A stretch of 64,000 bases of DNA from Arthrobacter frigidicola (GTDB lineage Bacteria > Actinomycetota > Actinomycetes > Actinomycetales > Micrococcaceae): the NCBI GenBank assembly GCA_003602285.1, contig QZVU01000009.1, forward strand, positions 62,001-126,000, given 5' to 3'. Both the position numbers and the translations under genes were made by a program. The notes beneath the pieces are model-generated. The model saw only the letters and a list, made by a program, of their open reading frames with translations, ran no database searches and was not told where the DNA came from. How positions within the stretch are numbered: the first letter of the stretch is position 1; every line of letters starts with the position of its first letter. Shown here piece after piece: positions 9,059-21,829 of this stretch.

Positions 9059-9173
9059 TGCGTACTCCTGTCTCCGCTCGGGCCGGATGGGCGGGTACCG
9101 GACCGCTGGGCGCTCCGGTTGGTTCAAGTGTAGAACCAGATGTAGGGAAACTACAAGCGTGCAATTACCACAT

Positions 9174-10535
9174 CTAGTGGTTACTGCCGGGGAAGCGCGC
9201 CCGTACGGCGTCGCCGTGGGCGGGCAGGTTCTCGGCCTCCGACAGCGCCAGAATGGGCGCGCTCACCTCCGAAAGCGCACTCCGTGAGTACTCAACCACC
9301 TGCTGCGCCCGCAGGAAGGTCGTCGTGTTGAGCCCGGACGCGAAGGAGGCGGTCCCCCCGGTGGGCAGGACGTGGTTGGAGCCGGCGCAGTAGTCGCCGA
9401 GGCTGACGGGGCTGTACGGTCCGACGAACACCGCGCCCGCGTTGCGTACCCGGGCGGCGGCGGCCGCGGCGTCGGCGGTGTGGATCTCGAGGTGCTCGGC
9501 GGCGTAGGCGTTGCAGACCTCAAGGCCGGAGTCGAGGTCGTCGACCAGGATCACCCCCGACTGCGGACCGGACAGGGCCGTGAGCACCCGTTCGCGGTGC
9601 CGGGTAGCGTCCGCCTGCCGGCCGAGTTCGATGCGCACCGCGTCGGCGAGGGCGGCGGAATCGGTAATGAGCACCGAGGCTGCCTGCGGGTCGTGTTCGG
9701 CCTGGCTGACCAGGTCCGCGGCGACGAGGACGGGGTCGGCGCCGGCGTCGGCCAGCACCGCGATCTCGGTGGTGCCCGCCTCCGAGTCGATGCCGACGAC
9801 GCCGCGGACGAGCCGCTTGGCCGTGGCCACGAAGACATTGCCGGGCCCGGTGACGACGTCGACCGGCTCAAGGGACGGGTGGCTGTCGGCCTCCTCGAGG
9901 CCGTAGGCGAAGGCCGCCACCGCCTGGGCGCCGCCGATCGCATACACCTCGGTGATTCCGAGCAGGGCCGCCGCCGCCAGGATGACCGGGTGCGGCCAGC
10001 CGCCCCACTCCTTCTGCGGCGGGGATGCGAGGGCGATCGAGGGGACACCGGCCGCCTGCGCGGGAACGACATTCATCACCACCGACGAGGGGTAGACCGC
10101 CAGGCCGCCGGGCACGTAGAGGCCCACCCGGTCGACGGGAACCCAGCGGGACACGAGCCGCGCCCCCGGGGCCGGGCTCACCTCCACCTCGGCCGGCACC
10201 TGCGCCGCGGCGAACAGCCGGGCGCGGGTGATCGCCTCGTCCAGGGCCGCACGGACCTGCGGATCGAGGTTCTCCAGGGCGCTGCGCAGGACGTCGGCGG
10301 GCACCCGGGGGTGGTCCTGCTCCACGCCGTCGAAGCGGCGGGCGAGCTCCCTCAGGGCCGGGAGGCCCCGGTTCCGGACGTCCTCAAGGATCCGGCCGAC
10401 CGCCTCTTCGGGCGGATGCTCCCCCACCACCGGCCGGGGCAGCGCACGCTTCAGCTCACGCCGGCTGAGGGAGAGACCCCGAAGGTCGATGGTTCGGAAG
10501 CCCTCGCGGGCCGGGGCGGCAGCTGGATTTTCCAC
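9174..10535 (-). CDS. hisD: Histidinol dehydrogenase
   Basis: A 453-residue enzyme that oxidises histidinol to histidine in two NAD-dependent steps. Recognisable segments are [15 protein letters not shown], the [14 protein letters not shown] motif, SQAEHDPQA, and the C-terminal [13 protein letters not shown] block that carries zinc-binding residues. Start is GTG at 10535. It is upstream of nrdR on the same strand with 115 bp between. No other his gene is visible here; the usual his operon would lie outside the window. Confidence 0.95.
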   Translation of the reverse strand: MENPAAAPAREGFRTIDLRGLSLSRRELKRALPRPVVGEHPPEEAVGRILEDVRNRGLPALRELARRFDGVEQDHPRVPADVLRSALENLDPQVRAALDEAITRARLFAAAQVPAEVEVSPAPGARLVSRWVPVDRVGLYVPGGLAVYPSSVVMNVVPAQAAGVPSIALASPPQKEWGGWPHPVILAAAALLGITEVYAIGGAQAVAAFAYGLEEADSHPSLEPVDVVTGPGNVFVATAKRLVRGVVGIDSEAGTTEIAVLADAGADPVLVAADLVSQAEHDPQAASVLITDSAALADAVRIELGRQADATRHRERVLTALSGPQSGVILVDDLDSGLEVCNAYAAEHLEIHTADAAAAAARVRNAGAVFVGPYSPVSLGDYCAGSNHVLPTGGTASFASGLNTTTFLRAQQVVEYSRSALSEVSAPILALSEAENLPAHGDAVRARFPGSNH

Positions 10536-10573
10536 TCGGCCAGTCTACCGGCGCCCGGGACGCCGGCCCGCTG

Positions 10574-11098
10574 TCAGGGACGGCCGCGCTGCAGCCAGTC
10601 GAACAGGGCGGCGGCGAACACGATGAGGGCTGCGGCCGCCGGCCAGATGGCTGCGGCGCCCGGCGAGTGGAGCCCGAAGCCCGACCCGGGGATCTCGGGA
10701 CTGCCCTGCGGGCCGATCCAGGCACCGAGCGCTGTGCCAACCAGGACGGCGAGCAGTGACCCGAGGATGGAGCCGCCGACCGCGGCCAGGAGCCGCCTCA
10801 GCCCGCCGGGCCGCCCGAGGCGCCGTGCCAGCACCGTTCCCACGGCTACGCCCGCGACGAGTTCAAGCCCCGCGAGGGTCAGGTCGCGCAGCAGCCAGGT
10901 GCCGGGGAGGCGTCCGTCGCCGTAGAGGATCCCGCCCGGGGCGCCGAGCCACCAGAACACGCCCAGGACGATACCGAGCACCGCCGTGGAGCCCGCCCAC
11001 CACAGCAGGCCCACGGGAGGGGCCGCCGTGCGGTTCGGGGCCGGGGCGTACACCGGGGGCGGGTAGGAGCCGGCGTCGTGCGGGCGGGAGGGGTGCAT
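10574..11098 (-). CDS. Small membrane protein of unknown function
   Basis: The ATG at 11098 gives 174 residues; longer in-frame readings run antisense into the flavin reductase gene and are rejected. The first 28 residues are Pro-rich and cytoplasmic in appearance (MHPSRPHDAGS, YPPPVYAP). Four hydrophobic segments follow: around GLLWWAGSTAVLGIVLGVFW, LAGLELVAGVAVGTV, LLAAVGGSILGSLLAVLVG and IWPAAAALIVFAAALF. No catalytic motif is apparent. It resembles unnamed actinobacterial membrane proteins next to hisD, but I cannot assign a function. It sits 38 nt upstream of hisD and may be cotranscribed with it. Confidence 0.75.
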   Translation of the reverse strand: MHPSRPHDAGSYPPPVYAPAPNRTAAPPVGLLWWAGSTAVLGIVLGVFWWLGAPGGILYGDGRLPGTWLLRDLTLAGLELVAGVAVGTVLARRLGRPGGLRRLLAAVGGSILGSLLAVLVGTALGAWIGPQGSPEIPGSGFGLHSPGAAAIWPAAAALIVFAAALFDWLQRGRP

Positions 11099-11221
11099 GA
11101 CTTCTACATTAACAAAAGCACGCCCCCGCCGCCCGGCTCGCCTAGGGTTGAGGGATTGCCGGAGCCGCCGGCGTCCGTCCCCGCACGCGGGGTGCGGATC
11201 GCAATTGTTGAAGGAGGAGCC

Positions 11222-11743
11222 ATGGAAGGAAACCTGGTGAAGGACAGTCCTGCCGCCGCCGATCCGGGCCCCGGATCGGCATTCCGTGGAGTTTTCCGCC
11301 GCCATGCGGCCGGGGTCGCCATCATTACCGCGTCCTACAACGGACAGCCCTTCGGGTTCACGGCGACGTCCGTGGCGTCCCTGTCGGCCAACCCGGCCCG
11401 TTTCACCTTCAATATGTCGCGGGGGTCCTCCTCCTGGCCCGCCGTCGCCAACACCAGTTACGTCGGCGTCCACATGCTGGGCCTGAACAACCAGGCCCTC
11501 GCGGACCGGTTCGCCCGCACCTCGGACCGCTTCGGCGGGGACCACTGGAGCCCGGGCTCCCACGGGGTCCCGCTGCTGCACGGGGTGGCCGGCTGGCTGA
11601 TCGGGCGCATCACTCTGAGGCTGTCCTTCGAGAACAATGCGGTGGTGGTCGCCGAGGTGACCGAGGGAGGCACCGGGGCCGACGGCGCGCCGCTGCTGTA
11701 CCACGGGGGCGGCTACGCCGCGCCCACCGACTACATCATCTGA
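11222..11743 (+). CDS. Flavin reductase-like FMN-binding protein
   Basis: 173 residues starting at the ATG 5 nt after a strong AAGGAGGA site. The FMN-binding split-barrel pattern of the flavin reductase/DIM6 family is plain: FRRHAAGVAIITA, PFGFTATSVASLS, a SWPAVANTSYVGVHML segment and a C-terminal ALLYHGGGY-like end (here PLLYHGGGYAAP). Such proteins supply reduced FMN to two-component monooxygenases or act as small oxidoreductases. No monooxygenase partner is adjacent. It is divergent from the membrane protein gene with about 120 bp between. Confidence 0.87.
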   Translation: MEGNLVKDSPAAADPGPGSAFRGVFRRHAAGVAIITASYNGQPFGFTATSVASLSANPARFTFNMSRGSSSWPAVANTSYVGVHMLGLNNQALADRFARTSDRFGGDHWSPGSHGVPLLHGVAGWLIGRITLRLSFENNAVVVAEVTEGGTGADGAPLLYHGGGYAAPTDYII

Positions 11744-11799
11744 GGCATCGGCCGGGGAGTGCTGCCCAGGCGGCCAGCAGCCTCAGGCGCTCGGTTCGA

Positions 11800-15339
<3,540 letters not shown>

Positions 15340-15398
15340 TCGACCATTCTAGGCCCGCCGTTCCATCCCCGGATCCAACCCCTAGGAACCGCAGCGGA

Positions 15399-16349
15399 TT
15401 AGGCGCGGTCCCCCGACAGGGCGCCCAGGGCGTACTCGAGGTCCAGCGGGTAGGGACTCACGGCCAGAACCGGCTCGCCGGTGCGCGGATTCTCGAAGCC
15501 CAGGCGGTGCGCGTGGAGCCACTGCCGGGTAAGGCCAAGCTCCGCCGCAAGCCGCGGGTCGGCGCCGTAGGTGAGATCGCCCACGCACGGGTGGCGCAGC
15601 GCCGAGAAGTGGACCCGGATCTGGTGGGTGCGGCCGGTCTCGAGGTGGACCTCGACGAGGCTGGCCCGGCCGAAGGCCTCGAGCACCTCGTAATGGGTGA
15701 TTGAGGGCCGCCCGTCCTCGAGCACGGCGAACCGCCAGTCGTGGGCCGGGTGGCGCCCGATGGGCGCGTCGATGGTTCCCTCAAGCGGGTCGGGCAGGCC
15801 CTGCACGACGGCGTGGTACACCTTGTCCACGGTGCGCTCCTTGAAGGCCCGCTTCAGGGCCGTGTAGGCCCTTTCGGTCTTGGCGACCACCATGGCCCCG
15901 GAGGTGCCGACGTCGAGCCGGTGCACGATGCCGGCCCGTTCGGGGGCGCCGGAGGTGGAGATCCGGAAGCCGGCCGCGGCCAGGGCACCCACCACGGTGG
16001 GGCCCACCCAGCCCGGGGAGGGGTGGGCGGCGACGCCGACGGGCTTGTCGATGACCACGAAGTCCTCGTCGTCGACGAGGATGCCCATGCCTTCGACGGC
16101 CTCCGGGATCACCCGCAGCGGGTCGGCGGCATCGGGGACCACCACGAGCAGTTCGGTGCCCGCCTGCACACGGTCGGCCTTGGCCAGGACCGTGCCCCCG
16201 CGGCTGACCCTGCCGTCGGCGCACCAGGCGGCGGCAACCGACCGGGAGACCCCGGCCAGCTGCGCCAAGGCGGCGTCGGCGCGGGACCCGCCGAGGTCCT
16301 CGGGCACGGTGAAGGCGGTCGGGGTGCCCACGTCGGAGGTCCCGCTCAC
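15399..16349 (-). CDS. RluA/RluD-family pseudouridine synthase
   Basis: 316 residues converting uridine to pseudouridine in RNA, probably 23S rRNA. An S4-like RNA-binding domain occupies the first 75 residues ([18 protein letters not shown]). The catalytic domain contains HRLDVGTSG with the active-site Asp146, then RTHQIRVH. The start is GTG at 16349, which overlaps the lspA stop as GTGA; this coupling to lspA is common in bacteria. RluD is the best guess, but the exact modified position cannot be read from the sequence. Confidence 0.92.
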   Translation of the reverse strand: MSGTSDVGTPTAFTVPEDLGGSRADAALAQLAGVSRSVAAAWCADGRVSRGGTVLAKADRVQAGTELLVVVPDAADPLRVIPEAVEGMGILVDDEDFVVIDKPVGVAAHPSPGWVGPTVVGALAAAGFRISTSGAPERAGIVHRLDVGTSGAMVVAKTERAYTALKRAFKERTVDKVYHAVVQGLPDPLEGTIDAPIGRHPAHDWRFAVLEDGRPSITHYEVLEAFGRASLVEVHLETGRTHQIRVHFSALRHPCVGDLTYGADPRLAAELGLTRQWLHAHRLGFENPRTGEPVLAVSPYPLDLEYALGALSGDRA

Positions 16350-17020
16350 GAAGCGTTGCCGTCCGGCCGGGGCGTGTCCGGGCCGGTTCCGGCGGCTCTT
16401 TCCCCGGCAGGGCGGTCCCCTGCAGGTCCCTCCCCGTCGGCGTCCTCTCCTGCAGGGCTCTCGCTGCTGCGCCGCCCGTCCATGCCGATGCCGCGCAGGG
16501 TCATCAGGCACACCAGGATGACGCCGCTGACGACGGCGGAGTCTGCGATGTTGAAGATCGCGAAGTTGGGCAGGGCGATGAAGTCGACGACGTGCCCCTG
16601 CCCGAAGGACGGTTCACGGAAGAGGCGGTCGGTGAGGTTGCCCAGCGCGCCGCCGAGCACCAGCCCGAGGGCGGCAGCCCAGCCCCAGGAGGCGACCTTG
16701 CGGATCTGCGTCAGGATGGCCACGGAGACCAGGGCCTGGATGATGGTGAAGATCCACGTGACATTGGTGCCGATCGAGAAGGCCGCCCCGGGGTTCCGGA
16801 TGAAGTGCCAGTTCAGCAGCGGGGGCAGCACCGGCGTGATCGAGCCCTCGGTCATGGTGGAGACCACCCAGACCTTGGTGACCTGGTCAAGGACGTAGGC
16901 GGCGAGCATGCAAACCAGCAGCAGGACGGCGTACCGGGCACGGACCCGCTTGCTGTGACCGGGCCCATCGGTCCGTTTCGTGTCCGCGGGGGTTTGCTCT
17001 GCCGGTGGATTCTCGCTCAT
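16346..17020 (-). CDS. lspA: Lipoprotein signal peptidase
   Basis: 224-residue integral membrane aspartic protease that cleaves prolipoprotein signal peptides. The catalytic pair is Asp131 (GNLTDR) and Asp160 (FNIADS); the NPGAAFSIG segment near 76-84 is also conserved. Four membrane helices span about 30-48, 86-104, 112-128 and 157-176. The ATG at 17020 is chosen; longer readings have no conserved sequence. A 44-residue hydrophilic tail after the last helix, with repeated [12 protein letters not shown]-like text, is unusual in length. A substrate candidate, the lipoprotein at 60976, is in the same window. Confidence 0.94.
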   Translation of the reverse strand: MSENPPAEQTPADTKRTDGPGHSKRVRARYAVLLLVCMLAAYVLDQVTKVWVVSTMTEGSITPVLPPLLNWHFIRNPGAAFSIGTNVTWIFTIIQALVSVAILTQIRKVASWGWAAALGLVLGGALGNLTDRLFREPSFGQGHVVDFIALPNFAIFNIADSAVVSGVILVCLMTLRGIGMDGRRSSESPAGEDADGEGPAGDRPAGERAAGTGPDTPRPDGNAS

Positions 17021-17118
17021 AACGCTTTCATGCCGGGTGCATACGCTTCCGCACGGCGGCAGAGGTATGGAACAGGTGGATCGGACTGTCGTGGGACGAC
17101 TCCTCAAGGGTACGGCAA

Positions 17119-17146
17119 AGGCCGGCCCCTTTTCCGGGGCCGGCCT
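17119..17146 (-). terminator. Hairpin downstream of divIVA/wag31
   Basis: Perfect 11-bp arms (AGGCCGGCCCC and complement) around a 6-nt loop in the 187-bp gap between divIVA and lspA. On the minus strand it is followed by TTTGCC. It probably reduces transcription from divIVA into lspA. Confidence 0.7.
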
Positions 17147-17207
17147 CAATCCGGTACTGCGCTGCGGCGCCCTGCGGACACCTCCGCGCGGTGCGCCCGA
17201 GGGGCTT

Positions 17208-17855
17208 TTAGGCGTCGGCCGTCTCCGATGCCACCGAGCCACGGGAGTCGAGGTCGCGCAGCTGGCCCTCGATGTAGGCCTTGAGGCGTGAGCGGTAGTC
17301 GCGCTCGAAGCTGCGGAGCTGTTCGACCTTGCGCTCCAGCACGCTCTTCTGCTGCTCGAGGGCGCCGAGGACCTTGCGGCTCTTGTCCTGGGCATCGTTG
17401 ACGAGGCTGCTTGCCTCGATCTGCGCTTCGGCGATGATCTTGTCGCGCTGCTCCACGCCCGCGTTGACGTATTCGTCGTGAAGCTTCTGGGCCATCGCGA
17501 GGACGCCGGCGGCGGACTCGGCGCTGGCAGCCGCGGGAACAGCGGCAGGAACAGCAGCGGGCGAGACGGTCTCGATGCGGGTCTCGGGCTTTGAGGGCTC
17601 GGGACGCTTCTCCTCCTCGCGGACCTCTTCGGTCTTGGTGCTGGCGGCAACCGGGGCGGGGACCGTCCCCGTCGAGGCGGTGCCGGCGGGAGCGTCCGAG
17701 AGCCGGCGGCGCAGCTCGTCGTTCTCCTGGTTCAGACGGCGCAGTTCGACGACGATCTCGTCGAGGAAGTCATCCACCTCGTCCTGGTCGTAGCCCTCGC
17801 GGAACTTCGTCGGTTGGAACCTCTTATTGACAACATCTTCTGGCGTCAGGGCCAT
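17208..17855 (-). CDS. wag31: DivIVA/Wag31 polar growth and septum protein
   Basis: A 215-residue coiled-coil protein that marks curved membranes at the poles and septum and directs wall synthesis in actinobacteria. The N-terminal DivIVA lipid-binding domain is canonical: MALTPEDVVNKRFQPTKF, then GYDQDEVDDFLDEIV. A variable Thr/Pro/Ala/Glu linker (about 55-110) separates it from a second long coiled coil ending in RAYIEGQLRDL-like sequence (LKAYIEGQLRDL). It is the last of the sepF-yggT-divIVA group after ftsZ and is followed by a terminator hairpin. Confidence 0.95.
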   Translation of the reverse strand: MALTPEDVVNKRFQPTKFREGYDQDEVDDFLDEIVVELRRLNQENDELRRRLSDAPAGTASTGTVPAPVAASTKTEEVREEEKRPEPSKPETRIETVSPAAVPAAVPAAASAESAAGVLAMAQKLHDEYVNAGVEQRDKIIAEAQIEASSLVNDAQDKSRKVLGALEQQKSVLERKVEQLRSFERDYRSRLKAYIEGQLRDLDSRGSVASETADA

Positions 17856-17995
17856 CTGGTCACCTCGTAGTGTTAAAGACCTGCCTGCCCGGGGGCGGAC
17901 CTGCCTGCGGTACCGAATTGTGGACGTGAAGAACTGGATTCACATCAGAGTGGAATTCAGCTTATATCTATTGGGACTCGAAAACTAAACCGGGC

Positions 17996-18289
17996 CTAAG
18001 CCGTGGCGAAACCCCGTGACACACCCATTAGGATCACCACGGCGAAAAACAACACAAGAAAAGCCAGGTCGAGGGAAACTCCCCCAATTCGCAGCGGCGG
18101 AATCACGCGACGCAAAGCTTTGATCGGCGGATCGGTCACTGCATAAATACCGGAAGCAACGACCAGCGCGATTTTCTGGGGACGCCAGCTACGGGCGAAA
18201 ATCTGGACGGCGTCGTAAATGATCCTGATGATCAGCGCAAGCTGGAACAACATCAGAACGAGGTAAATCAGGGCAAATACCAAACTCAC
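17996..18289 (-). CDS. YggT-family membrane protein
   Basis: 97 residues with two hydrophobic segments, the first starting at LVFALIYLVLMLFQLALIIRI and the second LDLAFLVLFFAVVILMG, joined by a loop containing YAVTDPPIKALRRVIPPLR, the hallmark of the YggT family. These proteins sit between sepF and divIVA in Gram-positive bacteria and are linked to cell-division or ion homeostasis, although the biochemical role is not established. Gaps are 59 nt to sepF and 140 nt to divIVA. Confidence 0.88.
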   Translation of the reverse strand: MSLVFALIYLVLMLFQLALIIRIIYDAVQIFARSWRPQKIALVVASGIYAVTDPPIKALRRVIPPLRIGGVSLDLAFLVLFFAVVILMGVSRGFATA

Positions 18290-18348
18290 GGAGCGCTTCC
18301 AGTCCTTAGGGCCTTACGGGGGCAGCAGGCACGGACAGCCGGCCGGCT

Positions 18349-18864
18349 TCAGCTCTGGTTGAAGAAGCTGGTCTGAGCTTCGCTGGCCTTCTGGTCCTCA
18401 CCCAGAACTTCAATATACGACGGCGAGAGCAGGAACACCTTATTGGTGACCCTTTCGATGCTTCCGTGCAGGCCGAATACCAGGCCCGCGGAGAAGTCGA
18501 CGAGGCGCTTGGCATCGGATTCGCCCATATCGGTGACGTTCATGATGACCGGAATGCCGTCGCGGAAACTCTCGCCGATCAGCTTCGCATCATTGTAGGA
18601 GCGGGGGTGGACGGTGGTGATCTGCCGCAGGGCGGAGTCGTCACGGGTCGACTGGACGCGCTTGATCGGTGTCACCGGGGCCCGGTACTCCTCGCTGGGG
18701 ACGCTTCGTGGGACGGGGGCGGGTTCGGGACGGCGTTCGTCACGGTCATAATCCACTGCGTAATCCTCGTTCCTGCTGTGGGCGCTCTTCGCCTCGGGCT
18801 CGTAGTGCTCGTCACCATCGGCGAGCCCAAGGTAAATCATTGTCTTGCGCAGTGCGCCAGCCAT
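18349..18864 (-). CDS. sepF: Cell division protein SepF
   Basis: 171 residues; the membrane anchor and FtsZ-bundling partner that replaces FtsA in actinobacteria. The start at 18864 is preferred because AGGAG lies 6 nt upstream and the product begins [14 protein letters not shown], the expected N-terminal amphipathic membrane helix; five residues of a longer reading are dropped. A charged linker follows, with [10 protein letters not shown]-like text, and then the SepF core: [24 protein letters not shown] and [13 protein letters not shown]. ftsA is absent from the cluster, consistent with this role. Confidence 0.95.
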   Translation of the reverse strand: MAGALRKTMIYLGLADGDEHYEPEAKSAHSRNEDYAVDYDRDERRPEPAPVPRSVPSEEYRAPVTPIKRVQSTRDDSALRQITTVHPRSYNDAKLIGESFRDGIPVIMNVTDMGESDAKRLVDFSAGLVFGLHGSIERVTNKVFLLSPSYIEVLGEDQKASEAQTSFFNQS

Positions 18865-18956
18865 GGTAACTCCTGTCATTGAGAGAGTGGATAATTTGCT
18901 TCGTCCCGGTGCCGAAACCGCGCCCTGCGGATCTCACTGCCGTCCCGGTGCAGACG

Positions 18957-19718
18957 CTACCGCAACGGTGGGCGGGGACCGAGTACATCTGAGCCAATCC
19001 GCAGGTGTGTCGCGCCCGCCTGGATGGCGGCCTCGAGGTCGCCGCTCATGCCGGCCGAGATGGCCGCCGCGCCGGGGTGGTCCGCCCGCAGGTCCGCGGA
19101 GATGCCGGCCAGGCGCTGGAAGGCGGTCAGCGGGTCGGCGCCCAGCGGCGCCACCGCCATGACGCCCTCGAGGTGCAGCCCCTGCGCCCCGGCGAGCCGG
19201 GCGGCGATCTCCGGGACCTCCGATGCCGCCGCCCCTCCCCGTCCACCGGCGCGGGCGTCCGGGTCGAGGCTGACCTGGATGAAGCAGCCAAGGTCGGGCC
19301 GGAGCGGAAGGCCGGCACCGGAGCGGCGTTCGGCCTCCGTGCCGGCGGCCTTCGCCAGCGCCTCCGCCACCGAGGGCCGGTCCACGGAGTGCACTGCGGC
19401 GGCGTAGCGGACCACCGAGCGGGCCTTGTTGCTCTGCAGCTGGCCGATGAAGTGCCAGCGCAGGTGGAGGTCGGCGGTCTCGGCAGCCTTTGCGGCGGCC
19501 TCCTGGTCCCGGTTCTCGCCGAGGTCCCGCACGCCGAGGCCGGAGAGCAGCCGCACGTCCGCGGCGGGGAAGAACTTCGTCACCACGATCAGCCCGGGCG
19601 GGTCGGTCCGTCCCGCGGCGGCGCAGGCCGCCGCGATCCTTCCCCGTACCGCTCCCAGCCGTTCGGCGAGTTCCTGCCGGCGCGCGGAGGCCTCCGCAGT
19701 CGCGTCCGTGCCGCTCAC
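18957..19718 (-). CDS. YggS-family PLP homeostasis protein
   Basis: 253 residues of the alanine-racemase-like fold that binds pyridoxal phosphate without known catalysis and buffers PLP. The PLP lysine is Lys48 in VVTKFF; the GENRDQEAAAKA and WHFIGQLQSNK motifs are diagnostic. Start is GTG at 19718, overlapping the pgeF stop (GTGA). Its place between pgeF and sepF is conserved in actinobacteria and firmicutes, but why it travels with division genes is unclear. Confidence 0.92.
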   Translation of the reverse strand: MSGTDATAEASARRQELAERLGAVRGRIAAACAAAGRTDPPGLIVVTKFFPAADVRLLSGLGVRDLGENRDQEAAAKAAETADLHLRWHFIGQLQSNKARSVVRYAAAVHSVDRPSVAEALAKAAGTEAERRSGAGLPLRPDLGCFIQVSLDPDARAGGRGGAAASEVPEIAARLAGAQGLHLEGVMAVAPLGADPLTAFQRLAGISADLRADHPGAAAISAGMSGDLEAAIQAGATHLRIGSDVLGPRPPLR

Positions 19719-20413
19719 GTGCGCCAGACCAGGCCGGCGAGCCGGCCGGCACCGGGCTCCCTGCGGTGGGAGAACAGCCGCGGGTTCTCCAAGGTGCAGG
19801 ATCCCGCCGGCACCGCCGCCACGTCGACTCCGGCATCGAGCAACTGCTGCCGCACGGCGGCCGGCAGGTCCAGCGCCGGGGTGCCGTGCAGTGTCTGCGC
19901 ATAGGAGGCCGGTACGGCGGCCGCAACCTCGTCCCTCATGTTGGCCGGCACCTCGTAGCAGCGCCCGCATACCGAGGGGCCGATCCAGGCGGTAAGCTCC
20001 CGGGCGCCGTGGGCGCGCAGGCCCGCGACGGCGTTGGGCACGATGCCGGTCAGTACACCCCGGCGTCCGGCATGGACGACGCCGGTCGCCGGACCCGAGC
20101 GGTCGGCCAGGACAACGGGGACACAGTCCGCCACGAGCACGGCCAGCGCCTGGCTTCCGTCGGGGCTGAGCAGGGCGTCGGCCTCCGGCGGGCTCCAGTT
20201 CCCGGACCCGGCCGGCACCTCAGCCACCGTACTGGAATGCACCTGGGTCATGAACCGCAGGGAACCCGGGGCCACGCCCATCGCCGTCTCCACCCGCGCC
20301 CGGTTGCCGGCCGCCGTCGAGGGCCGCCCAAGGTTGAGTGCGAGGTTGCCGGCGGCGGAATCGGTGAAGGCGGCGTGCAGCCCGGGCTGCACGCCGCCTT
20401 GCCAAAAGAACAT
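19715..20413 (-). CDS. pgeF: Peptidoglycan editing factor/purine nucleoside phosphorylase, laccase-domain
   Basis: 232 residues of the YfiH/DUF152 family, formerly called polyphenol oxidase, now linked to purine nucleoside metabolism and to correction of misincorporated serine in peptidoglycan precursors. The key metal ligands appear in TQVHSS, the VADCVPV segment and the HAGRRG motif, with IGPSVCGRCYEV after them. It lies 16 nt after ftsZ and is translationally coupled to the YggS-like gene. Confidence 0.9.
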   Translation of the reverse strand: MFFWQGGVQPGLHAAFTDSAAGNLALNLGRPSTAAGNRARVETAMGVAPGSLRFMTQVHSSTVAEVPAGSGNWSPPEADALLSPDGSQALAVLVADCVPVVLADRSGPATGVVHAGRRGVLTGIVPNAVAGLRAHGARELTAWIGPSVCGRCYEVPANMRDEVAAAVPASYAQTLHGTPALDLPAAVRQQLLDAGVDVAAVPAGSCTLENPRLFSHRREPGAGRLAGLVWRT

Positions 20414-20429
20414 CCGCAGGAGATCCCGG

Positions 20430-21623
20430 TTACTTCAGGAAGTCGGGCACGTCGAGGTCGTCCGAGCGGCCCGAGGAGAGGTCCGGCTCCACCACGGCGG
20501 GCAGGTCGACGTCGAAGCCGGCATCGGCAGGCACCGTGTTGGACTGGGAGAAGCGCTGCTGGGACCACGCACCGAGGCCCGCGGAGGCCGGAGCGGCGGT
20601 ACGGGCGGTGTCGCCGGCGCCGACCGTCGGGGCCGCGGCGGGCTTGACAGCGGGCACTGCGGGCTGGGAGGTCGCATCGACCTGGTCGAACCCGGCGGCG
20701 ATCACGGTGACGCGGGCCTCGTCGCCGAGGGCGTCGTCGATCACCGCACCGAAGATGATGTTGGCCTCCGGGTGGGCGACCTCCTGCACCAGCCGGGCCG
20801 CCTCGTTGATTTCGAAGAGGCCGAGGTCGGAGCCGCCCTGGATGGACAGCAGAACGCCGTGCGCGCCGTCGATCGAGGCCTCGAGCAGCGGCGAGGCGAT
20901 CGCGAGTTCGGCGGCCTTCACGGCCCGGTCCTCTCCACGCGCCGAGCCGATGCCCATGAGGGCCGAGCCCGCACCCTGCATGACCGACTTGACGTCGGCG
21001 AAGTCGAGGTTGATCAGGCCGGGGGTGGTGATCAGGTCGGTGATGCCCTGCACGCCGGAGAGCAGCACCTGGTCCGCGGACCGGAAGGCGTCGAGCATCG
21101 ACACATTGCGGTCGCTGATCGAGAGCAGGCGGTCGTTCGGGATGACGATGAGGGTGTCGACCTCGTCGCGCAGGGTGTCGATGCCCGACTCGGCCTGGTT
21201 GGACCGGCGGCGGCCCTCGAAGGTGAACGGCCGGGTGACGACGCCGATGGTCAGCGCGCCGAGCGAGCGGGCGATGCGTGCCACGACGGGTGCGCCGCCG
21301 GTGCCCGTGCCGCCGCCCTCACCGGCGGTGACGAAGACCATGTCGGCCCCGCGCAGCACCTCTTCGATCTCCTCGGAGTGGTCCTCGGCCGCCCTGCGGC
21401 CGACCTCCGGGTCCGCGCCGGCGCCGAGCCCGCGCGTCAGTTCCCGTCCGACGTCGAGCTTCACGTCGGCGTCGCTCATCAGCAGCGCCTGCGCGTCGGT
21501 GTTGATGGCGATGAACTCCACCCCACGGAGTCCCACCTCGATCATCCGGTTGATGGCGTTTACGCCGCCCCCGCCGATGCCGACGACCTTGATGACGGCC
21601 AAGTAATTCTGCGGTGCTGCCAC
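20430..21623 (-). CDS. ftsZ: Cell division protein FtsZ
   Basis: The 397-residue tubulin-like GTPase that forms the Z ring. [15 protein letters not shown] (15-29) and the GGGTGTGG signature (103-110) bind GTP. The C-terminal variable linker from about 310 is Ala/Thr/Pro-rich. The end is [10 protein letters not shown], the conserved peptide that binds SepF and other partners. The 206-bp region upstream contains its own candidate promoter and a large dyad (21703-21739), so it is probably transcribed separately from, as well as together with, ftsQ. Confidence 0.98.
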   Translation of the reverse strand: MAAPQNYLAVIKVVGIGGGGVNAINRMIEVGLRGVEFIAINTDAQALLMSDADVKLDVGRELTRGLGAGADPEVGRRAAEDHSEEIEEVLRGADMVFVTAGEGGGTGTGGAPVVARIARSLGALTIGVVTRPFTFEGRRRSNQAESGIDTLRDEVDTLIVIPNDRLLSISDRNVSMLDAFRSADQVLLSGVQGITDLITTPGLINLDFADVKSVMQGAGSALMGIGSARGEDRAVKAAELAIASPLLEASIDGAHGVLLSIQGGSDLGLFEINEAARLVQEVAHPEANIIFGAVIDDALGDEARVTVIAAGFDQVDATSQPAVPAVKPAAAPTVGAGDTARTAAPASAGLGAWSQQRFSQSNTVPADAGFDVDLPAVVEPDLSSGRSDDLDVPDFLK

Positions 21624-21702
21624 GTCCTGTGTCCCTTGTTCGAATCTGTGCGCTGTTGTCTGGGGTTACACCCGGCCGGAACCGGCTTCAACCTTCACCC
21701 GG

Positions 21703-21739
21703 CATAACGTTAACTCTCAGGTTGAGGGTTAATGTTATG
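21703..21739 (-). promoter_or_regulatory. 37-bp dyad overlapping the ftsZ promoter region
   Basis: Arms 21703-21719 (CATAACGTTAACTCTCA) and 21723-21739 (TGAGGGTTAATGTTATG) match at 15 of 17 positions around a 3-nt spacer. On the minus strand a perfect TTGACA (21743-21738) overlaps the upstream edge by 2 bp, so the dyad covers the expected spacer, -10 and start region. I infer an operator for a dimeric regulator. The FtsR-like MerR protein encoded at 59028-59777 is one candidate. Confidence 0.65.
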
Positions 21740-21829
21740 TCAAGTAACTTCTATCTGAGACGCTATGGGCACCGGGAGTCTTCTGCAATGACCGGTGCCG
21801 CGTGTCGCCTTGTTTCTTTGAAATCCCGC

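Noticed and set aside
9141-9155. TGTAG-N5-CTACA inverted repeat upstream of nrdR as an NrdR box
   Set aside because: It does not match the NrdR-box pattern and lacks the second box at helical spacing.
10574-11704. A 376-codon frame extending the membrane protein upstream
   Set aside because: The extension is antisense to the flavin reductase gene; the ATG at 11098 begins the plausible protein.
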